64,000 nucleotides of DNA from an uncultured Roseobacter sp. (GCF_947491795.1 NZ_CANLKW010000002.1:174001-238000); one strand, 5' to 3'; positions 44,223 through 53,734 are shown, counted from the first letter of the stretch. Program-made: numbers and translations. The notes: a model not told the origin generated them from the letters alone.

Positions 44223-45884
44223 TCAGGCAAAAGAACCATGACAGAACCAGCCGGACGACATGGTACCGCCGTGCCCGTAGAACAGCCACAGCTTCTGCCC
44301 ATCCTCGGTGTCCGTAACCCAGTAGTCTCGCACACCTGTGCGCCAGTCAGGATCATCCAGCCACCATTCCGGTGCCAGGCGTTCCGGACCAACAGCCCGG
44401 CGACGTCTGAGCGTCCGGCCCCGCCAGCGAAAAACTTCAGGCACCTTTGGGGTATCAGGTGCGTTGACCGGTTCCGGCTGCCACAGCAGCAACGGGCGGG
44501 GCGTGGCAGAACGCCGCCAGTCTCCGCCATAGGGCGCAGACCAGGCCGCCGCCATTACCTTGCTGGTTTTTTCCGGGATATGGCTTTCTGTCGGATACAG
44601 GCGTGTCACAGCATCCAGACCAACCCGCGCGCCGATCCGCCCGATCAGGTCATCTGTCGCAGTATTACTGGCCAGACGTTTGTTTACCGCCTGCCCCGCA
44701 TCCAGATGGCCAACCGCCCGGCGGTTATGCAACGGCTCTGACTGCAGGGCTTCCAGCCGCAGCATGTCAATGCCGAAACCCGCATCAATTGTCTCAAGCT
44801 TCATCGCCAGCAGAGGCCTGATGCGATCCGGATCATGAGAGGGACGTGCAAGGCCGATATCAACAGACTGAATGTCATGATCGCTGCGAAAGGCCTGCAG
44901 CCTGACGCGCCGCGCTCCACGCCCCTTGTCCCGCAGCTGTGCGCAAAGCCGCGGCAGCAGGCGATCGATACCGGCCAGCATATCAGCCTCCAGGCCGATC
45001 GGTTCGGGCAGTGTCAGCCGCACGGCGAAATGATCCGGCGGCTTTGCAGGGGAAACCGGTTCAGGGGCGGAACCCATCGCCTGATCCATGCGCATCACAA
45101 GACCACGCCCGAAACGGCGCGCCAGTGAGGCACGCGGCTGTCCCAGCAGATCCCCGATCCGTCGAAGGCCCAACCGCGCCAGCTGTTCAGCGACCCCATC
45201 ATCAAGGCGCAGCGCCGCAACCGGCAGCGGGCTGAGCGCGGAATAGGTCTGCCCCGGGGCTGCAATCCGATGCGTCGCCGCATGACGGCCCGGCTGCATG
45301 ACGGGCGCCGCCCCGCCCCGTGTCCAGTGCCGCCGCTTGCCCGCGCGGGAGCGTGTGGCGCGCGCTTCCTGGTCGATGGCATCGCCGGACCGGTGCGCGC
45401 CGGCGGCCTGCCCGGCAAAGCGGGCCAGTGCCCATGCCGCACCACGGGTGTCTGCCAGCCCCATCCGTACGGCAAGGCCCAGGTCGTTACAGTCCTGCTG
45501 CACCACCTCCATCAGCGAGGCCTCGCCCCCGAACAGATGCGCGCACCCGGTCAGGTCAACCACTAGGCCGTCATCTGCTTCGGTCGCCACCCAGGGGCTG
45601 AACTTCCCGGCCCAGCGTTGAAGGACAGATAAAAATGCTCTCTCAGACTGAGTATTCCGGGCGCGGGTCACCAGCCCTTCGCACATGGCATGCGCATCCC
45701 GCACAGGCTGGCCGGTTCGTATCCCGAACCCGGCCGCAACCGGGTTAACGGAACTGAGCACCTGCATATTGGCGACCTCCCGGACAACGGCAAAAGGCAT
45801 CTGCTGCAGCTGCGGCTCCAGACGCATCAGCCGGTCAGCCCCGAGACGCGGGAACCAGAGGGACAGAATTCTTCGGTCAGTCAT
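44223..45884 (-). CDS. imuB: ImuB-type inactive Y-family DNA polymerase subunit
   Basis: A 553-residue protein of the DNA polymerase Y family. LSLWFPRLGADRLMR at the start, SSVNPVAAGFGIRTGQPVRDAHAMCEGL, a helix-hairpin-helix-like segment (LGLRRIGDLLGQPRASLARRFG) and the C-terminal domain with LWLFYGHGG are as in ImuB. The acidic residues of the polymerase active site are absent at the N-terminus (FPRLGAD in place of DxDxF), as known for ImuB, which scaffolds DnaE2 in SOS mutagenesis. The usual partners imuA and dnaE2 are not beside it. A perfect LexA box lies 31 bases before the ATG. The ATG at 45884 is the first that gives the family start. Confidence 0.88.
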   Translation of the reverse strand: MTDRRILSLWFPRLGADRLMRLEPQLQQMPFAVVREVANMQVLSSVNPVAAGFGIRTGQPVRDAHAMCEGLVTRARNTQSERAFLSVLQRWAGKFSPWVATEADDGLVVDLTGCAHLFGGEASLMEVVQQDCNDLGLAVRMGLADTRGAAWALARFAGQAAGAHRSGDAIDQEARATRSRAGKRRHWTRGGAAPVMQPGRHAATHRIAAPGQTYSALSPLPVAALRLDDGVAEQLARLGLRRIGDLLGQPRASLARRFGRGLVMRMDQAMGSAPEPVSPAKPPDHFAVRLTLPEPIGLEADMLAGIDRLLPRLCAQLRDKGRGARRVRLQAFRSDHDIQSVDIGLARPSHDPDRIRPLLAMKLETIDAGFGIDMLRLEALQSEPLHNRRAVGHLDAGQAVNKRLASNTATDDLIGRIGARVGLDAVTRLYPTESHIPEKTSKVMAAAWSAPYGGDWRRSATPRPLLLWQPEPVNAPDTPKVPEVFRWRGRTLRRRRAVGPERLAPEWWLDDPDWRTGVRDYWVTDTEDGQKLWLFYGHGGTMSSGWFCHGSFA

Positions 45885-45914
45885 TGTGGCAGCAAAGACA
45901 GTAGAATCATTAAT

Positions 45915-45929
45915 GTTCTTGTTTTGTTC
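45915..45929 (-). promoter_or_regulatory. LexA (SOS) operator of imuB
   Basis: GTTC-N7-GTTC (plus strand; GAAC-N7-GAAC on the gene strand) is an exact match to the alphaproteobacterial LexA box. It is 31-45 bases upstream of the imuB start codon. Confidence 0.8.
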
Positions 45930-45972
45930 TATCCAGAAGTAGCCCGCGACAGCCAGGCTGTCGAGTCCCCCG

Positions 45973-46590
45973 TCAGGCGCCGTAGCGTGCCATGAAGGTT
46001 TCAACCGCAGCTGCCACAACGCGCTCGATCTCTTCGGGTGAGACCGAGCGGATCACCCCAAAGATCAGACGCGGCCAGACATCTGCCTTACACAGCTCCC
46101 CGAACTGATCGGCTGCCAGCACAAAATCATCGATCACCAGCTCTCCGCGGCCCTGGGCCCGTTCAAAGTATGCAGCCATCTCTGCCCGGAACACGGCCGG
46201 ACCGGAGTCGTAAAACCGCTGGCCCAGCTCTGGGAAGCGGTCTGATTCCGCAACACAGATACGGAAAATCTGCTGTCCGAACTCCGAACTGATAAATGTC
46301 AGAAAATGGCGACCCGTCTGCGTCAGGACATCCCGGGGTTCGGCATCCATATCAATATTGTCGAGCGCGTCGCGGGACTGTCGCTGGCATTCACTGCGCG
46401 CCACTTCCATAAAAAGCAGCCGTTTGTCGGGAAAGTAGCTATAGAGCGTGGCCTTGGAGACATTCGCGACCCGGGCAATTTCGTCCACGCTCGCCCCTTC
46501 AAACCCATCGGCCATAAAGACGTCGCGAGCGCCGTTGAGAACCTGATCGAATTTCCGGCCCTTGCGAATAAGCTCTTTGGTTTCTGTCAT
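45973..46590 (-). CDS. TetR/AcrR family transcriptional regulator
   Basis: A 205-residue repressor. The helix-turn-helix domain (about 10-57) has ARDVFMADGFEGASVDEIARVANVSKATLYSYFPDKRLLF, split by a turn as usual. The ligand-binding domain resembles the AcrR-type C-terminal family with FGQQIFRICVAESDRFPELG. GGAGG precedes the ATG at 46590. It stands divergent from mbfA, whose promoter region it shares, and upstream of imuB on the same strand but separated by the LexA box. The inducer is unknown. Confidence 0.9.
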   Translation of the reverse strand: MTETKELIRKGRKFDQVLNGARDVFMADGFEGASVDEIARVANVSKATLYSYFPDKRLLFMEVARSECQRQSRDALDNIDMDAEPRDVLTQTGRHFLTFISSEFGQQIFRICVAESDRFPELGQRFYDSGPAVFRAEMAAYFERAQGRGELVIDDFVLAADQFGELCKADVWPRLIFGVIRSVSPEEIERVVAAAVETFMARYGA

Positions 46591-46692
46591 CTGGCCTCCG
46601 GCATTGGCTCCACAATATAAACCGGGCGGTTCAGTTCCAAGGGAAAACCACACAGCAGGCTCAAAGCGGATTGAAACCCAGGACAGAGGCAA

Positions 46693-46707
46693 TTAGAATC
46701 ATTCTAA
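46693..46707. promoter_or_regulatory. Iron control element (Irr-box-like palindrome)
   Basis: TTAGAA-TCA-TTCTAA is a 6-bp inverted repeat with three bases between the arms and an A flank on each side, close to the ICE motif TTTAGAA-N3-TTCTAAA bound by Irr. It ends 15 bases before the mbfA ATG, so a bound protein would block transcription or initiation. Confidence 0.6.
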
Positions 46708-46722
46708 ACAATGGAGGCCTGT

Positions 46723-47697
46723 ATGCGATTTTCCCTGTCCCGCAAGAGCTTCAGTGATCTGTCAGAGCAGGAAATCCTCGCTCTGGCGATATCATCAGAA
46801 GAAGATGACGCCCGGATTTACCGGGGATATGCGGAAAGGCTGCGCGCAGATTTTCCGGACAGTGCAAAAGTATTCGACGGTATGGCCGCCGAGGAGGACA
46901 CGCACCGTCAGCGTCTGATCGACCTGCACACAAAGCGTTTTGGCGATGTCATTCCTCTGATCCGCCGGGAACATGTCGCAGGTTATTACAACCGCCGCCC
47001 CATCTGGCTGGTCGAGAACCTCGGGCTGGAACGTATCCGTGCCGAGGCGGAGGCAATGGAGCGCGAGGCAGAGAAATTCTATCTGCAGGCGGCAGCCAGA
47101 ACCGCTGATGCGGCCACACGCAAACTTCTGGGAGACCTGGCAGCCGCCGAGGCCGGCCACCAGAACACCGCCGAAGCGCTGGAGCAGAAACATCTGAGCG
47201 GTGACGCCCGCGACCGGGAGGAAGACGCCGCTAAAAGGCAGTTCATTCTCACATGGATCCAGCCGGGCCTTGCCGGGCTGATGGACGGTTCTGTTTCGAC
47301 ACTGGCGCCGATTTTCGCCACAGCCTTTGCGACCCAGGATACATGGACGACGTTTCTTGTGGGCCTCGCAGCCTCGGTAGGTGCCGGGATTTCCATGGGC
47401 TTCACCGAAGCTGCCTCTGACGACGGTCAGCTCTCCGGGCGTGGCTCGCCGGTGAAACGCGGCGTGGCATCGGGCGTGATGACCACAGTCGGCGGTTTGG
47501 GGCACGCCCTGCCTTACCTGATCACTGACTTCTGGACCGCAACGGTCATCGCGATCATCGTTGTCTTCATCGAGCTTTGGGCTATTGCCTGGATCCAGAA
47601 CAGATTTATGCAGACACCGTTCTTTCGTGCTGCTTTTCAGGTCGTTGTCGGGGGCGCACTGGTCTTTGCTGCCGGTGTTCTGATCGGGTCGGGTTGA
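46723..47697 (+). CDS. mbfA: MbfA-type ferritin-like/VIT1 iron exporter
   Basis: A 324-residue protein with an N-terminal rubrerythrin-type ferritin-like domain (about 12-155): Glu26-Glu27 in SSEEDDARIY, E57/E58-x2-H61 in MAAEEDTH, a Glu-rich helix near 113 and EAGH near 143-146 form a di-iron site. Five membrane helices of the VIT1/CCC1 family follow (about 175-322), starting LTWIQPGLAGLMDGSVSTLAP. MbfA exports iron from the cytoplasm and protects against iron and peroxide stress in Agrobacterium and Bradyrhizobium. The ATG at 46723 has GGAGG five bases before. The Irr-like palindrome ahead of it supports iron control. Confidence 0.92.
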   Translation: MRFSLSRKSFSDLSEQEILALAISSEEDDARIYRGYAERLRADFPDSAKVFDGMAAEEDTHRQRLIDLHTKRFGDVIPLIRREHVAGYYNRRPIWLVENLGLERIRAEAEAMEREAEKFYLQAAARTADAATRKLLGDLAAAEAGHQNTAEALEQKHLSGDARDREEDAAKRQFILTWIQPGLAGLMDGSVSTLAPIFATAFATQDTWTTFLVGLAASVGAGISMGFTEAASDDGQLSGRGSPVKRGVASGVMTTVGGLGHALPYLITDFWTATVIAIIVVFIELWAIAWIQNRFMQTPFFRAAFQVVVGGALVFAAGVLIGSG

Positions 47698-47728
47698 TAT
47701 CAGCGCCTGATCCGGGCAGACCGGTCCC

Positions 47729-48658
47729 ATGATAGAAATCTTCCTGAAAACCCTGCCCTTTTTCGCGCTTATCGGGCTGGGCTACTGGGCCGGCTATACG
47801 CGGTTTTTCACAGCCGAAGCCACCGCCTATCTGACCAAGTTCGTTTTCTATTTTGCCCTGTCGGCGATGATCTTCCGGTTCACATCAAATCTGGAGTTGT
47901 CTGACGTCTGGGATACGAACCTCGTTCTGGGATATCTCGCCGGAACCATAGCCGTATACCTGATTGCCACAGCTGTTGCGCTGTTGCGCCGCCAGAGCCT
48001 TGAGGTCTCAGCGGTCGAGGCACAATGCGCTGTCATCGGAAATGTCGGTTTTCTGGGCATTCCGATGCTGACTCTGTTGCTGGGAGAGGCAGCGATCGGG
48101 CCGGTTGTGATGACGGTCAGCGTTGATCTGATTGTTTTCTCCGGCTTGATTGTCATCCTGATCACCCTGTCGCGCGAAGGGCGACTGAGCGTTGGCGCCT
48201 TTCGGACTGTCGGCCTGGGCCTCATCAGCAACCCGATGATTGTTTCTGTTGTGGCGGGCCTGACCTGGGCCGCGCTTGAGCTGCCCATTCCTGCCCCGAT
48301 GAATGACTTTCTGACCATTCTGGGTGCGGCCGCAACGCCCGGTGCGCTCTTTGCGATTGGTGCGTCGCTGGCAGGAAAATCTGCCGAACGGATGCAAACC
48401 GCACTCTGGCTGACCTTCTGCAAGCTGGGCCTGCACCCGCTGATGGTGGCTGTCGGGGTGATCTGGCTCTTTCCGGTGGACAGCTATACCGCGACCGTTG
48501 TGATCTCGGCTGCTGCCCTGCCTGTCGCTGGGAACGTCTACATCCTGGCCCAGCACTATGGTGTGGCGCCGCAACGCGTCTCGACGGCCATCCTGGTCTC
48601 GACCATCATCAGCATTGTAACTGTCAGCGCCGTTATCGCCTGGTTTACAGCTGCCTGA
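47729..48658 (+). CDS. AEC family transporter (auxin efflux carrier-like)
   Basis: A 309-residue membrane protein with about ten helices in the inverted-repeat BART-type layout. FFALIGLGYWAGYTRFFT, IGNVGFLGIPML and PGALFAIGASLAGKS are typical of the family. Bacterial members move small acids such as malate or malonate; the substrate is not readable. It begins 31 bp after mbfA on the same strand. Confidence 0.9.
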   Translation: MIEIFLKTLPFFALIGLGYWAGYTRFFTAEATAYLTKFVFYFALSAMIFRFTSNLELSDVWDTNLVLGYLAGTIAVYLIATAVALLRRQSLEVSAVEAQCAVIGNVGFLGIPMLTLLLGEAAIGPVVMTVSVDLIVFSGLIVILITLSREGRLSVGAFRTVGLGLISNPMIVSVVAGLTWAALELPIPAPMNDFLTILGAAATPGALFAIGASLAGKSAERMQTALWLTFCKLGLHPLMVAVGVIWLFPVDSYTATVVISAAALPVAGNVYILAQHYGVAPQRVSTAILVSTIISIVTVSAVIAWFTAA

Positions 48659-48726
48659 GCATCGGGGCTTGCCGCACCGTCGCCGAGGCATTAGCCACAA
48701 CGAAACACATCTTTGGGAGAGCGCAC

Positions 48727-49557
48727 ATGAAAACCATCTCGGAAAACGCATGCTTTGGCGGCACGCAGGGCGTCTATTCACACAGTTCCGACAGCTGCGC
48801 CTGCGACATGACCTTTGCCCTCTTTCTGCCCGCAGAGGCCAAAGACGGGCCTGTACCCCTTTTGTGGTTTCTCTCCGGTCTGACCTGCACCCATGAGAAC
48901 GCGATGACCAAAGCAGGTGCCCAGGCCTGGGCCGCTGAACAGGGCATCGCGCTGGTATTTCCAGATACCTCTCCACGCGGTGAGGATGTGGCAAACGACG
49001 AAGCCTATGATCTGGGTCAGGGTGCGGGGTTCTATGTGAACGCGACCCAGACACCCTGGGCCCCGCACTTTCGCATGTGGGATTACATCACTGAAGAGTT
49101 GCCCGCACTGCTGGACGATAACTTTGCGCTCGATATGGACCGTCAGGCGATCACCGGGCATTCAATGGGCGGACACGGCGCACTGACCATGGCGATGTCG
49201 CTACCGGAGCGTTTCCGTTCTGTCTCGGCCTTTGCACCGATCTCCAACCCCACGGCAAGCGATTGGGGCCGCAAACAGTTCACCGCCTATCTGGGCAACG
49301 ATGAGGCGTCATGGGCAGCGCACGACGCCACCCTGCTGATGCAGGAAAAAGGGTTCGACGGCCCGATACTGGTCGACACCGGCACCAACGACCAGTTCAT
49401 CGACCTGCTGAAACCCGAAGCCTTCGCCCTGGCCGTGAATGCCCGACGCCAGCAGGCAACACTGCGTCTGCAACCGGGATACGATCACAGCTATTTCTTC
49501 ATCTCGACCTTTATGGAAGAGCACGTCGCTTTCCACGCGGACGCGCTTTACGCATGA
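48727..49557 (+). CDS. fghA: S-formylglutathione hydrolase
   Basis: A 276-residue esterase [18 protein letters not shown] near 55, [14 protein letters not shown] with the nucleophile Ser near 147, DTGTNDQFI with the Asp and GYDHSYFF with the catalytic His are all present. It cleaves S-formylglutathione to formate and glutathione in formaldehyde detoxification; the alcohol dehydrogenase and Gfa of that route are not in this window. The stop overlaps yaiI (ATGA). Confidence 0.97.
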   Translation: MKTISENACFGGTQGVYSHSSDSCACDMTFALFLPAEAKDGPVPLLWFLSGLTCTHENAMTKAGAQAWAAEQGIALVFPDTSPRGEDVANDEAYDLGQGAGFYVNATQTPWAPHFRMWDYITEELPALLDDNFALDMDRQAITGHSMGGHGALTMAMSLPERFRSVSAFAPISNPTASDWGRKQFTAYLGNDEASWAAHDATLLMQEKGFDGPILVDTGTNDQFIDLLKPEAFALAVNARRQQATLRLQPGYDHSYFFISTFMEEHVAFHADALYA

Positions 49558-50009
49558 CATCGCTGTTCATCGACGCGGACGCCTGTCCGGTCAAAGCAGA
49601 GGCCGAAAAGGTCGCCACACGGCATGGCGTAAAGATGTTTGTCGTGTCCAATGGCGGCCTGCGCCCGTCACAAAACCCGCTCGTAGAGACAGTAATCGTA
49701 CCTGATGGCCCGGACATCGCCGACATGTGGATCGCCGGGCGTTGCGGCCCTGGGGATGTTGTCATTACCGGTGACATCCCGCTGGCGGCGAAATGCGTCG
49801 AAGCGGGTGCACAGGTGCTCAAACACAATGGCGAGCCGCTGACCCAGGCCAATATCGGCAATGTGCTGGCAACCCGTGATCTGATGGCCGATCTGCGTGC
49901 CGCGGACCCGTTTCGCCAGGGCGGCGGCAAGGGTTTCACCAAGGCGGACCGCTCAAGGTTTCTGAATGCGCTCGAGCAGTGCTTGCGCAAAGCCCGGACG
50001 CTGCGTTAG
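49554..50009 (+). CDS. YaiI/YqxD (DUF188) family protein
   Basis: A 151-residue protein of the DUF188 family. [49 protein letters not shown] and [18 protein letters not shown] are the conserved parts, and the fold is PIN-like with Asp residues at the N-terminus. Its role is unknown. The ATG overlaps the fghA stop by four bases. Confidence 0.95.
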   Translation: MTSLFIDADACPVKAEAEKVATRHGVKMFVVSNGGLRPSQNPLVETVIVPDGPDIADMWIAGRCGPGDVVITGDIPLAAKCVEAGAQVLKHNGEPLTQANIGNVLATRDLMADLRAADPFRQGGGKGFTKADRSRFLNALEQCLRKARTLR

Positions 50010-50032
50010 CTGTTGCCAAAAGGAGAGCGCGC

Positions 50033-50662
50033 ATGAGCAGTGTGACACCACAGGCGGTTGTTTTTGACATCGGAAATGTGCTGATCGAATGGCAGCCGGA
50101 ACGTTTCTATGATGCGGTCATTGGAGAAGAGCGCCGCCGCGCCATGTTCGATACTGTGGATCTGCACGGCATGAACGAGCTGGTGGATCTCGGCCATCAT
50201 TTCACCGACACCATCTATGCCGCCGCGGACAAGAACCCCGAGTGGCGCGATGAAATCCGCATGTGGCACGACCGCTGGATCGAAATGGCCACCCCGGTCA
50301 TCGATCATTCGGTACGGCTGATGAAGGCGCTTCAGGCCAGAGGCGTGCCGGTCTTTTCCCTGACCAATTTCGGTATTGAAAGCTACGACTACGCGGCAAC
50401 GCATTACCCGTTCCTGCGCGATTTTGACCGCGATTTCATTTCGGGCCACCTCGCGATGACAAAACCCGACCCGGCGATCTATGCAACGGTCGAAGAAACC
50501 TCCGGTCTGTCCGGTGCTGCCCTGCTTTTTGCGGATGACCGCGCGGACAACATTGAGGCGGCACAGAAACACGGCTGGCAGACGCATCTTTTTGACGGGC
50601 CGCAAGGCTGGGCTGACCGGCTGGTATCTGCGGGGCTGCTGACAGAAACCGAGGCCGCATGA
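50033..50662 (+). CDS. HAD-family hydrolase
   Basis: A 209-residue haloacid dehalogenase superfamily phosphatase. The first motif is VFDIGNVLIEW, with nucleophile Asp and the acid replaced by Asn-Val-style residues as in the YihX group; SLTNFG is motif II, KPDPAIY carries the Lys of motif III, and FADDRADNIEAA is motif IV. Such enzymes dephosphorylate small sugars or nucleotides such as glucose-1-phosphate. The ATG at 50033 follows AAAGGAGA. Confidence 0.92.
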   Translation: MSSVTPQAVVFDIGNVLIEWQPERFYDAVIGEERRRAMFDTVDLHGMNELVDLGHHFTDTIYAAADKNPEWRDEIRMWHDRWIEMATPVIDHSVRLMKALQARGVPVFSLTNFGIESYDYAATHYPFLRDFDRDFISGHLAMTKPDPAIYATVEETSGLSGAALLFADDRADNIEAAQKHGWQTHLFDGPQGWADRLVSAGLLTETEAA

Positions 50663-51576
50663 CACCGCCTTTCATCTCGTTCGACGAAGGCGACGCCCTG
50701 CTTGACTGGGTTGGGCTGACGGATGCTCTGGCGACAGGCCATCTGATGCCCCGCGCCGAAATTGCAGACACGTTTCTTTATCGTGGCGATGACACGCTGC
50801 TGAACCGTGCGGCCTGGATTGACGGGCTGGGTCTGGCCGTCAAATCGGCCACGGTGTTTCCTGGCAACGCAGGAAGCGACACTTCGACAATCAACGGTGG
50901 TGTGACACTCTATGCCGATGCCACGGGTCTGCTGGAAGCCGTCATCGACTTTCACCTGGTCACCAAATGGAAAACCGCCGGCGACAGCCTGCTGGCCGCC
51001 CGGCGTCTGGCGCGGCCCGACAGCGAAAACATTCTGATCGTCGGTGCGGGGACCCAGGCGCGCGGGCTTTTTGCGGCCTACCGGGCGGCTTTCCCGGGCG
51101 CCAGGTTCACACTCTGGAACAGAACCCGCACCAGCGCCGAACAGCTCGCCGGGCAGCTGGGCGGGGTCACTGTGGCAGACGATCTGGAAGCCGCTGTGCG
51201 CGGTGCAGATATCGTGACCAGCGCCACAATGACCACCGAACCCATTCTGCGGGGTGACTGGCTGCAACCCGGTCAGCACATCGATCTGATCGGTGCTTAC
51301 CGGCCAGACATGCGTGAAGCGGATGACACCGCCCTGAGCCGCGCGCGCGTTTTTGTCGACAGTCTTGATACGACCGTGGGCCACATCGGAGAGCTTAAAA
51401 TCCCGATCAGCCAGGGGGCCTTTGACGCGTCGCAGATTGTCAGTGACTACTATACCCCCGAAAAATTCGCCCGGCAGTCCACAGATGAAATCACATTGTT
51501 CAAGAATGGTGGCGGCGCGCATCTGGATCTGATGACCAGCCGATACATCCTTGATCGCTGGAGGGCGCGCGCATGA
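50659..51576 (+). CDS. Ornithine cyclodeaminase/mu-crystallin family protein
   Basis: A 305-residue NAD(P)-dependent enzyme. VVIDFHLVTKWKTAGDSLLA-type sequence (here AVIDFHLVTKWKTAGDS) near 95-110 and ILIVGAGTQARGLFAAYRAAFPGA as the Rossmann motif near 126 are typical. Members cyclise ornithine to proline, or act on imine/ketimine substrates; the reaction here is undetermined. It overlaps the HAD gene upstream and the alpha/beta hydrolase gene downstream by four bases each. Confidence 0.93.
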   Translation: MTPPFISFDEGDALLDWVGLTDALATGHLMPRAEIADTFLYRGDDTLLNRAAWIDGLGLAVKSATVFPGNAGSDTSTINGGVTLYADATGLLEAVIDFHLVTKWKTAGDSLLAARRLARPDSENILIVGAGTQARGLFAAYRAAFPGARFTLWNRTRTSAEQLAGQLGGVTVADDLEAAVRGADIVTSATMTTEPILRGDWLQPGQHIDLIGAYRPDMREADDTALSRARVFVDSLDTTVGHIGELKIPISQGAFDASQIVSDYYTPEKFARQSTDEITLFKNGGGAHLDLMTSRYILDRWRARA

Positions 51577-52496
51577 TGTGGGCATATCTCATTTTTGCAG
51601 CTGTCATTGCCACCCCACTGGTGATCGAGGCAACGCGTAAAAAGATGACGGACAAGACGCGGGTGGACGCGCCGGGTCAGTTTGCCCGCCTGTCTGACGG
51701 CGTCACCCATTATCAGTGGACCGGGCCGGAAAACGGCCCTGTTGCGGTCTGCATTCACGGGCTGACAACGCCGTCTTTTGTGTGGCGCGGGATTGCACAG
51801 GGTCTTGCACAGATCGGCTTTCGGGTATTGACCTATGATCTCTATGGACGCGGATACTCGGACCGGCCCAAAGGCACTCAGGACATTGCATTTTTCAGAC
51901 GACAGCTGAGCGAGCTGCTGGATCACGAGCGTGTTGACGATGACATAACGGTCATCGGTTATTCGATGGGGGGCACAATCGCTGCTGCTTTTGCCGCCGC
52001 CGAGGCCGTCGCCATCCGCCAGGTTGTCCTGCTGGCACCGGCAGGCATGAGCAACCTGTCCGCTACGCTGTTTCGCCGGATGATGACGCTGCCCGTTGTG
52101 GGCACATGGCTGATGCTGGAGTTTTACCCGAACATTCTGCGCCGTGGGATTGCCGCAGAGCGGAAGCAACCCGGTGCCAGTCAGCGCATTGCCAGCCTGC
52201 AGGAACAAGAGCTGAACTGGCGCGGATACATTCCCTCTGTGGCCGCCAGCCTGCGGGGTGCGCTGAAATCAGACCTGCAACCCGCACATAAAACCCTGCA
52301 CACCGAAGGCGTGCCCGTTCTCGCCGTCTGGGGTCGGAACGATGATGTCATCCCGATTGCTGCAGCTGACCGACTGGTGGAATGGAACCCGGACGTTCAG
52401 ACCATCATCCTCGAAGATGCGGGTCACGGGCTGGCCCATACTCACGTAAAGCAGGTCCTTGATCATATCCACGCCTTTACTCATCAGAGCGGTTAA
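51573..52496 (+). CDS. Alpha/beta hydrolase
   Basis: A 307-residue protein with an N-terminal hydrophobic segment (about 2-18) that may anchor it to the membrane. CIHGLTTPSFVWRG forms the oxyanion loop, GYSMGGTIAAAFAAAE holds the nucleophile Ser near 131, WGRNDDVIP the Asp and DAGHGLAH the His. The substrate is unknown. It is the last gene of a coupled string, and its stop overlaps that of the convergent MFS gene in TTAA. Confidence 0.92.
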   Translation: MMWAYLIFAAVIATPLVIEATRKKMTDKTRVDAPGQFARLSDGVTHYQWTGPENGPVAVCIHGLTTPSFVWRGIAQGLAQIGFRVLTYDLYGRGYSDRPKGTQDIAFFRRQLSELLDHERVDDDITVIGYSMGGTIAAAFAAAEAVAIRQVVLLAPAGMSNLSATLFRRMMTLPVVGTWLMLEFYPNILRRGIAAERKQPGASQRIASLQEQELNWRGYIPSVAASLRGALKSDLQPAHKTLHTEGVPVLAVWGRNDDVIPIAAADRLVEWNPDVQTIILEDAGHGLAHTHVKQVLDHIHAFTHQSG

Positions 52497-53734
52497 GCCG
52501 TTCTGAGCCCTTCCAGACGGCGTTCGCGGATGGGCAGATGGATGATGGCGCTGAAAGCACCAACCGCCACGCCGATCCACCAGACAACCGTGTAATCGCC
52601 GTAGATGTCGTACATCCGGCCTCCGAGCCACACGCCCAGAAAACTGCCCAGCTGGTGGCTGAGGAACACAATACCATACAGCGTTCCCATGTAGCGTAGG
52701 CCGTAGATATGCGCGACCAGACCCGACGTCAGCGGTATCGTCGCCAGCCACAAAGCTCCCATCGCAACCGAAAACAGAATGACGCTCTCCGGTGTAATCG
52801 GGAACATGATGAAAAGCGCGGCCACGATCGTACGGCCCGTGTAGATGCCTGCCAGCAGATACTTTTTGGAATACCGCTTGCCCAGCCAGCCCGCCATCAG
52901 CGTCCCGCCGATATTGGCGATCCCGATCAGCGAGATGGCCACCGCCCCCAGGGCTGATGTCGTGCTGATACCCATGTTATCGAGCATGCCACCGGGCAGG
53001 ATCGGGCCGCACAGCTCGGTCACAAAGGCCGGGAAATGCGCGGTGATGAAGGCGATCTGATAGCCACAGGAGAAAAAACCCAGATAGATAAAGGTATAAG
53101 AAGGGTCTTTGAACGCCTTGACCAGAATCTCGCCGAGGCTTTCATCCAGCTCTGACCTGCTCGCCATGGCCGGTGCACGCATCATGGGCAGCGTCAGCAT
53201 CACCGCCATGATCGCCACGGCAAAAACAATGAAGACACTCTGCCAGGGCATGACGCTCAGAAGCCATTCAGCAACGGGTGGGCCGAAAATCTGCCCCCCA
53301 CTGCCCGCGGCCGAGACAATCGCCAGTGACATAGACCTGTTTTCGTCCGATGCCGCACGGCCAACAACAGCGAGGATCACCCCAAACCCCGTGCCTGCAA
53401 TGCCAAAGCCCAGCAACCAGGCGTAAAGCTGATGCTCCAGGGGTGACACCGCATTCGCTGACAACACCAGACCCAGCGCATAGAATACTGCGCCCAGGAC
53501 AATCGCTCTGCGGTCCCCGATCTTTTCGGCCAGTGCGCCGAACAGTGGCTGCCCGATTCCCCAGGCCAGATTCTGGATGGCGATGGCCAGCGAAAACTCG
53601 GCGCGCAGCCAGCCGAACTCTTCGGCAATCGGGATCTGGAACAGGCCAAATGTCGAGCGGATGGCAAAGCTGACCATGATGATCACCAGCCCGACAATCA
53701 GAACCGGCGTAAAGAGTGGGGCGCGTTCGGACAT
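52493..53734 (-). CDS. Major facilitator superfamily transporter
   Basis: A 413-residue transporter with twelve predicted helices. FGWLRAEFSLAIAIQNLAWGIGQPLFGALAEKIGDRRAIVLG contains the loop 2-3 motif in typical form (GALAEKIGDRR), and a second copy is in the C-terminal half (GWLGKRYSKKY). The group resembles oxalate/formate or monocarboxylate MFS carriers, but the substrate is unknown. AGGAG precedes the ATG at 53734. It is divergent from zapE. Confidence 0.92.
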   Translation of the reverse strand: MSERAPLFTPVLIVGLVIIMVSFAIRSTFGLFQIPIAEEFGWLRAEFSLAIAIQNLAWGIGQPLFGALAEKIGDRRAIVLGAVFYALGLVLSANAVSPLEHQLYAWLLGFGIAGTGFGVILAVVGRAASDENRSMSLAIVSAAGSGGQIFGPPVAEWLLSVMPWQSVFIVFAVAIMAVMLTLPMMRAPAMASRSELDESLGEILVKAFKDPSYTFIYLGFFSCGYQIAFITAHFPAFVTELCGPILPGGMLDNMGISTTSALGAVAISLIGIANIGGTLMAGWLGKRYSKKYLLAGIYTGRTIVAALFIMFPITPESVILFSVAMGALWLATIPLTSGLVAHIYGLRYMGTLYGIVFLSHQLGSFLGVWLGGRMYDIYGDYTVVWWIGVAVGAFSAIIHLPIRERRLEGLRTA

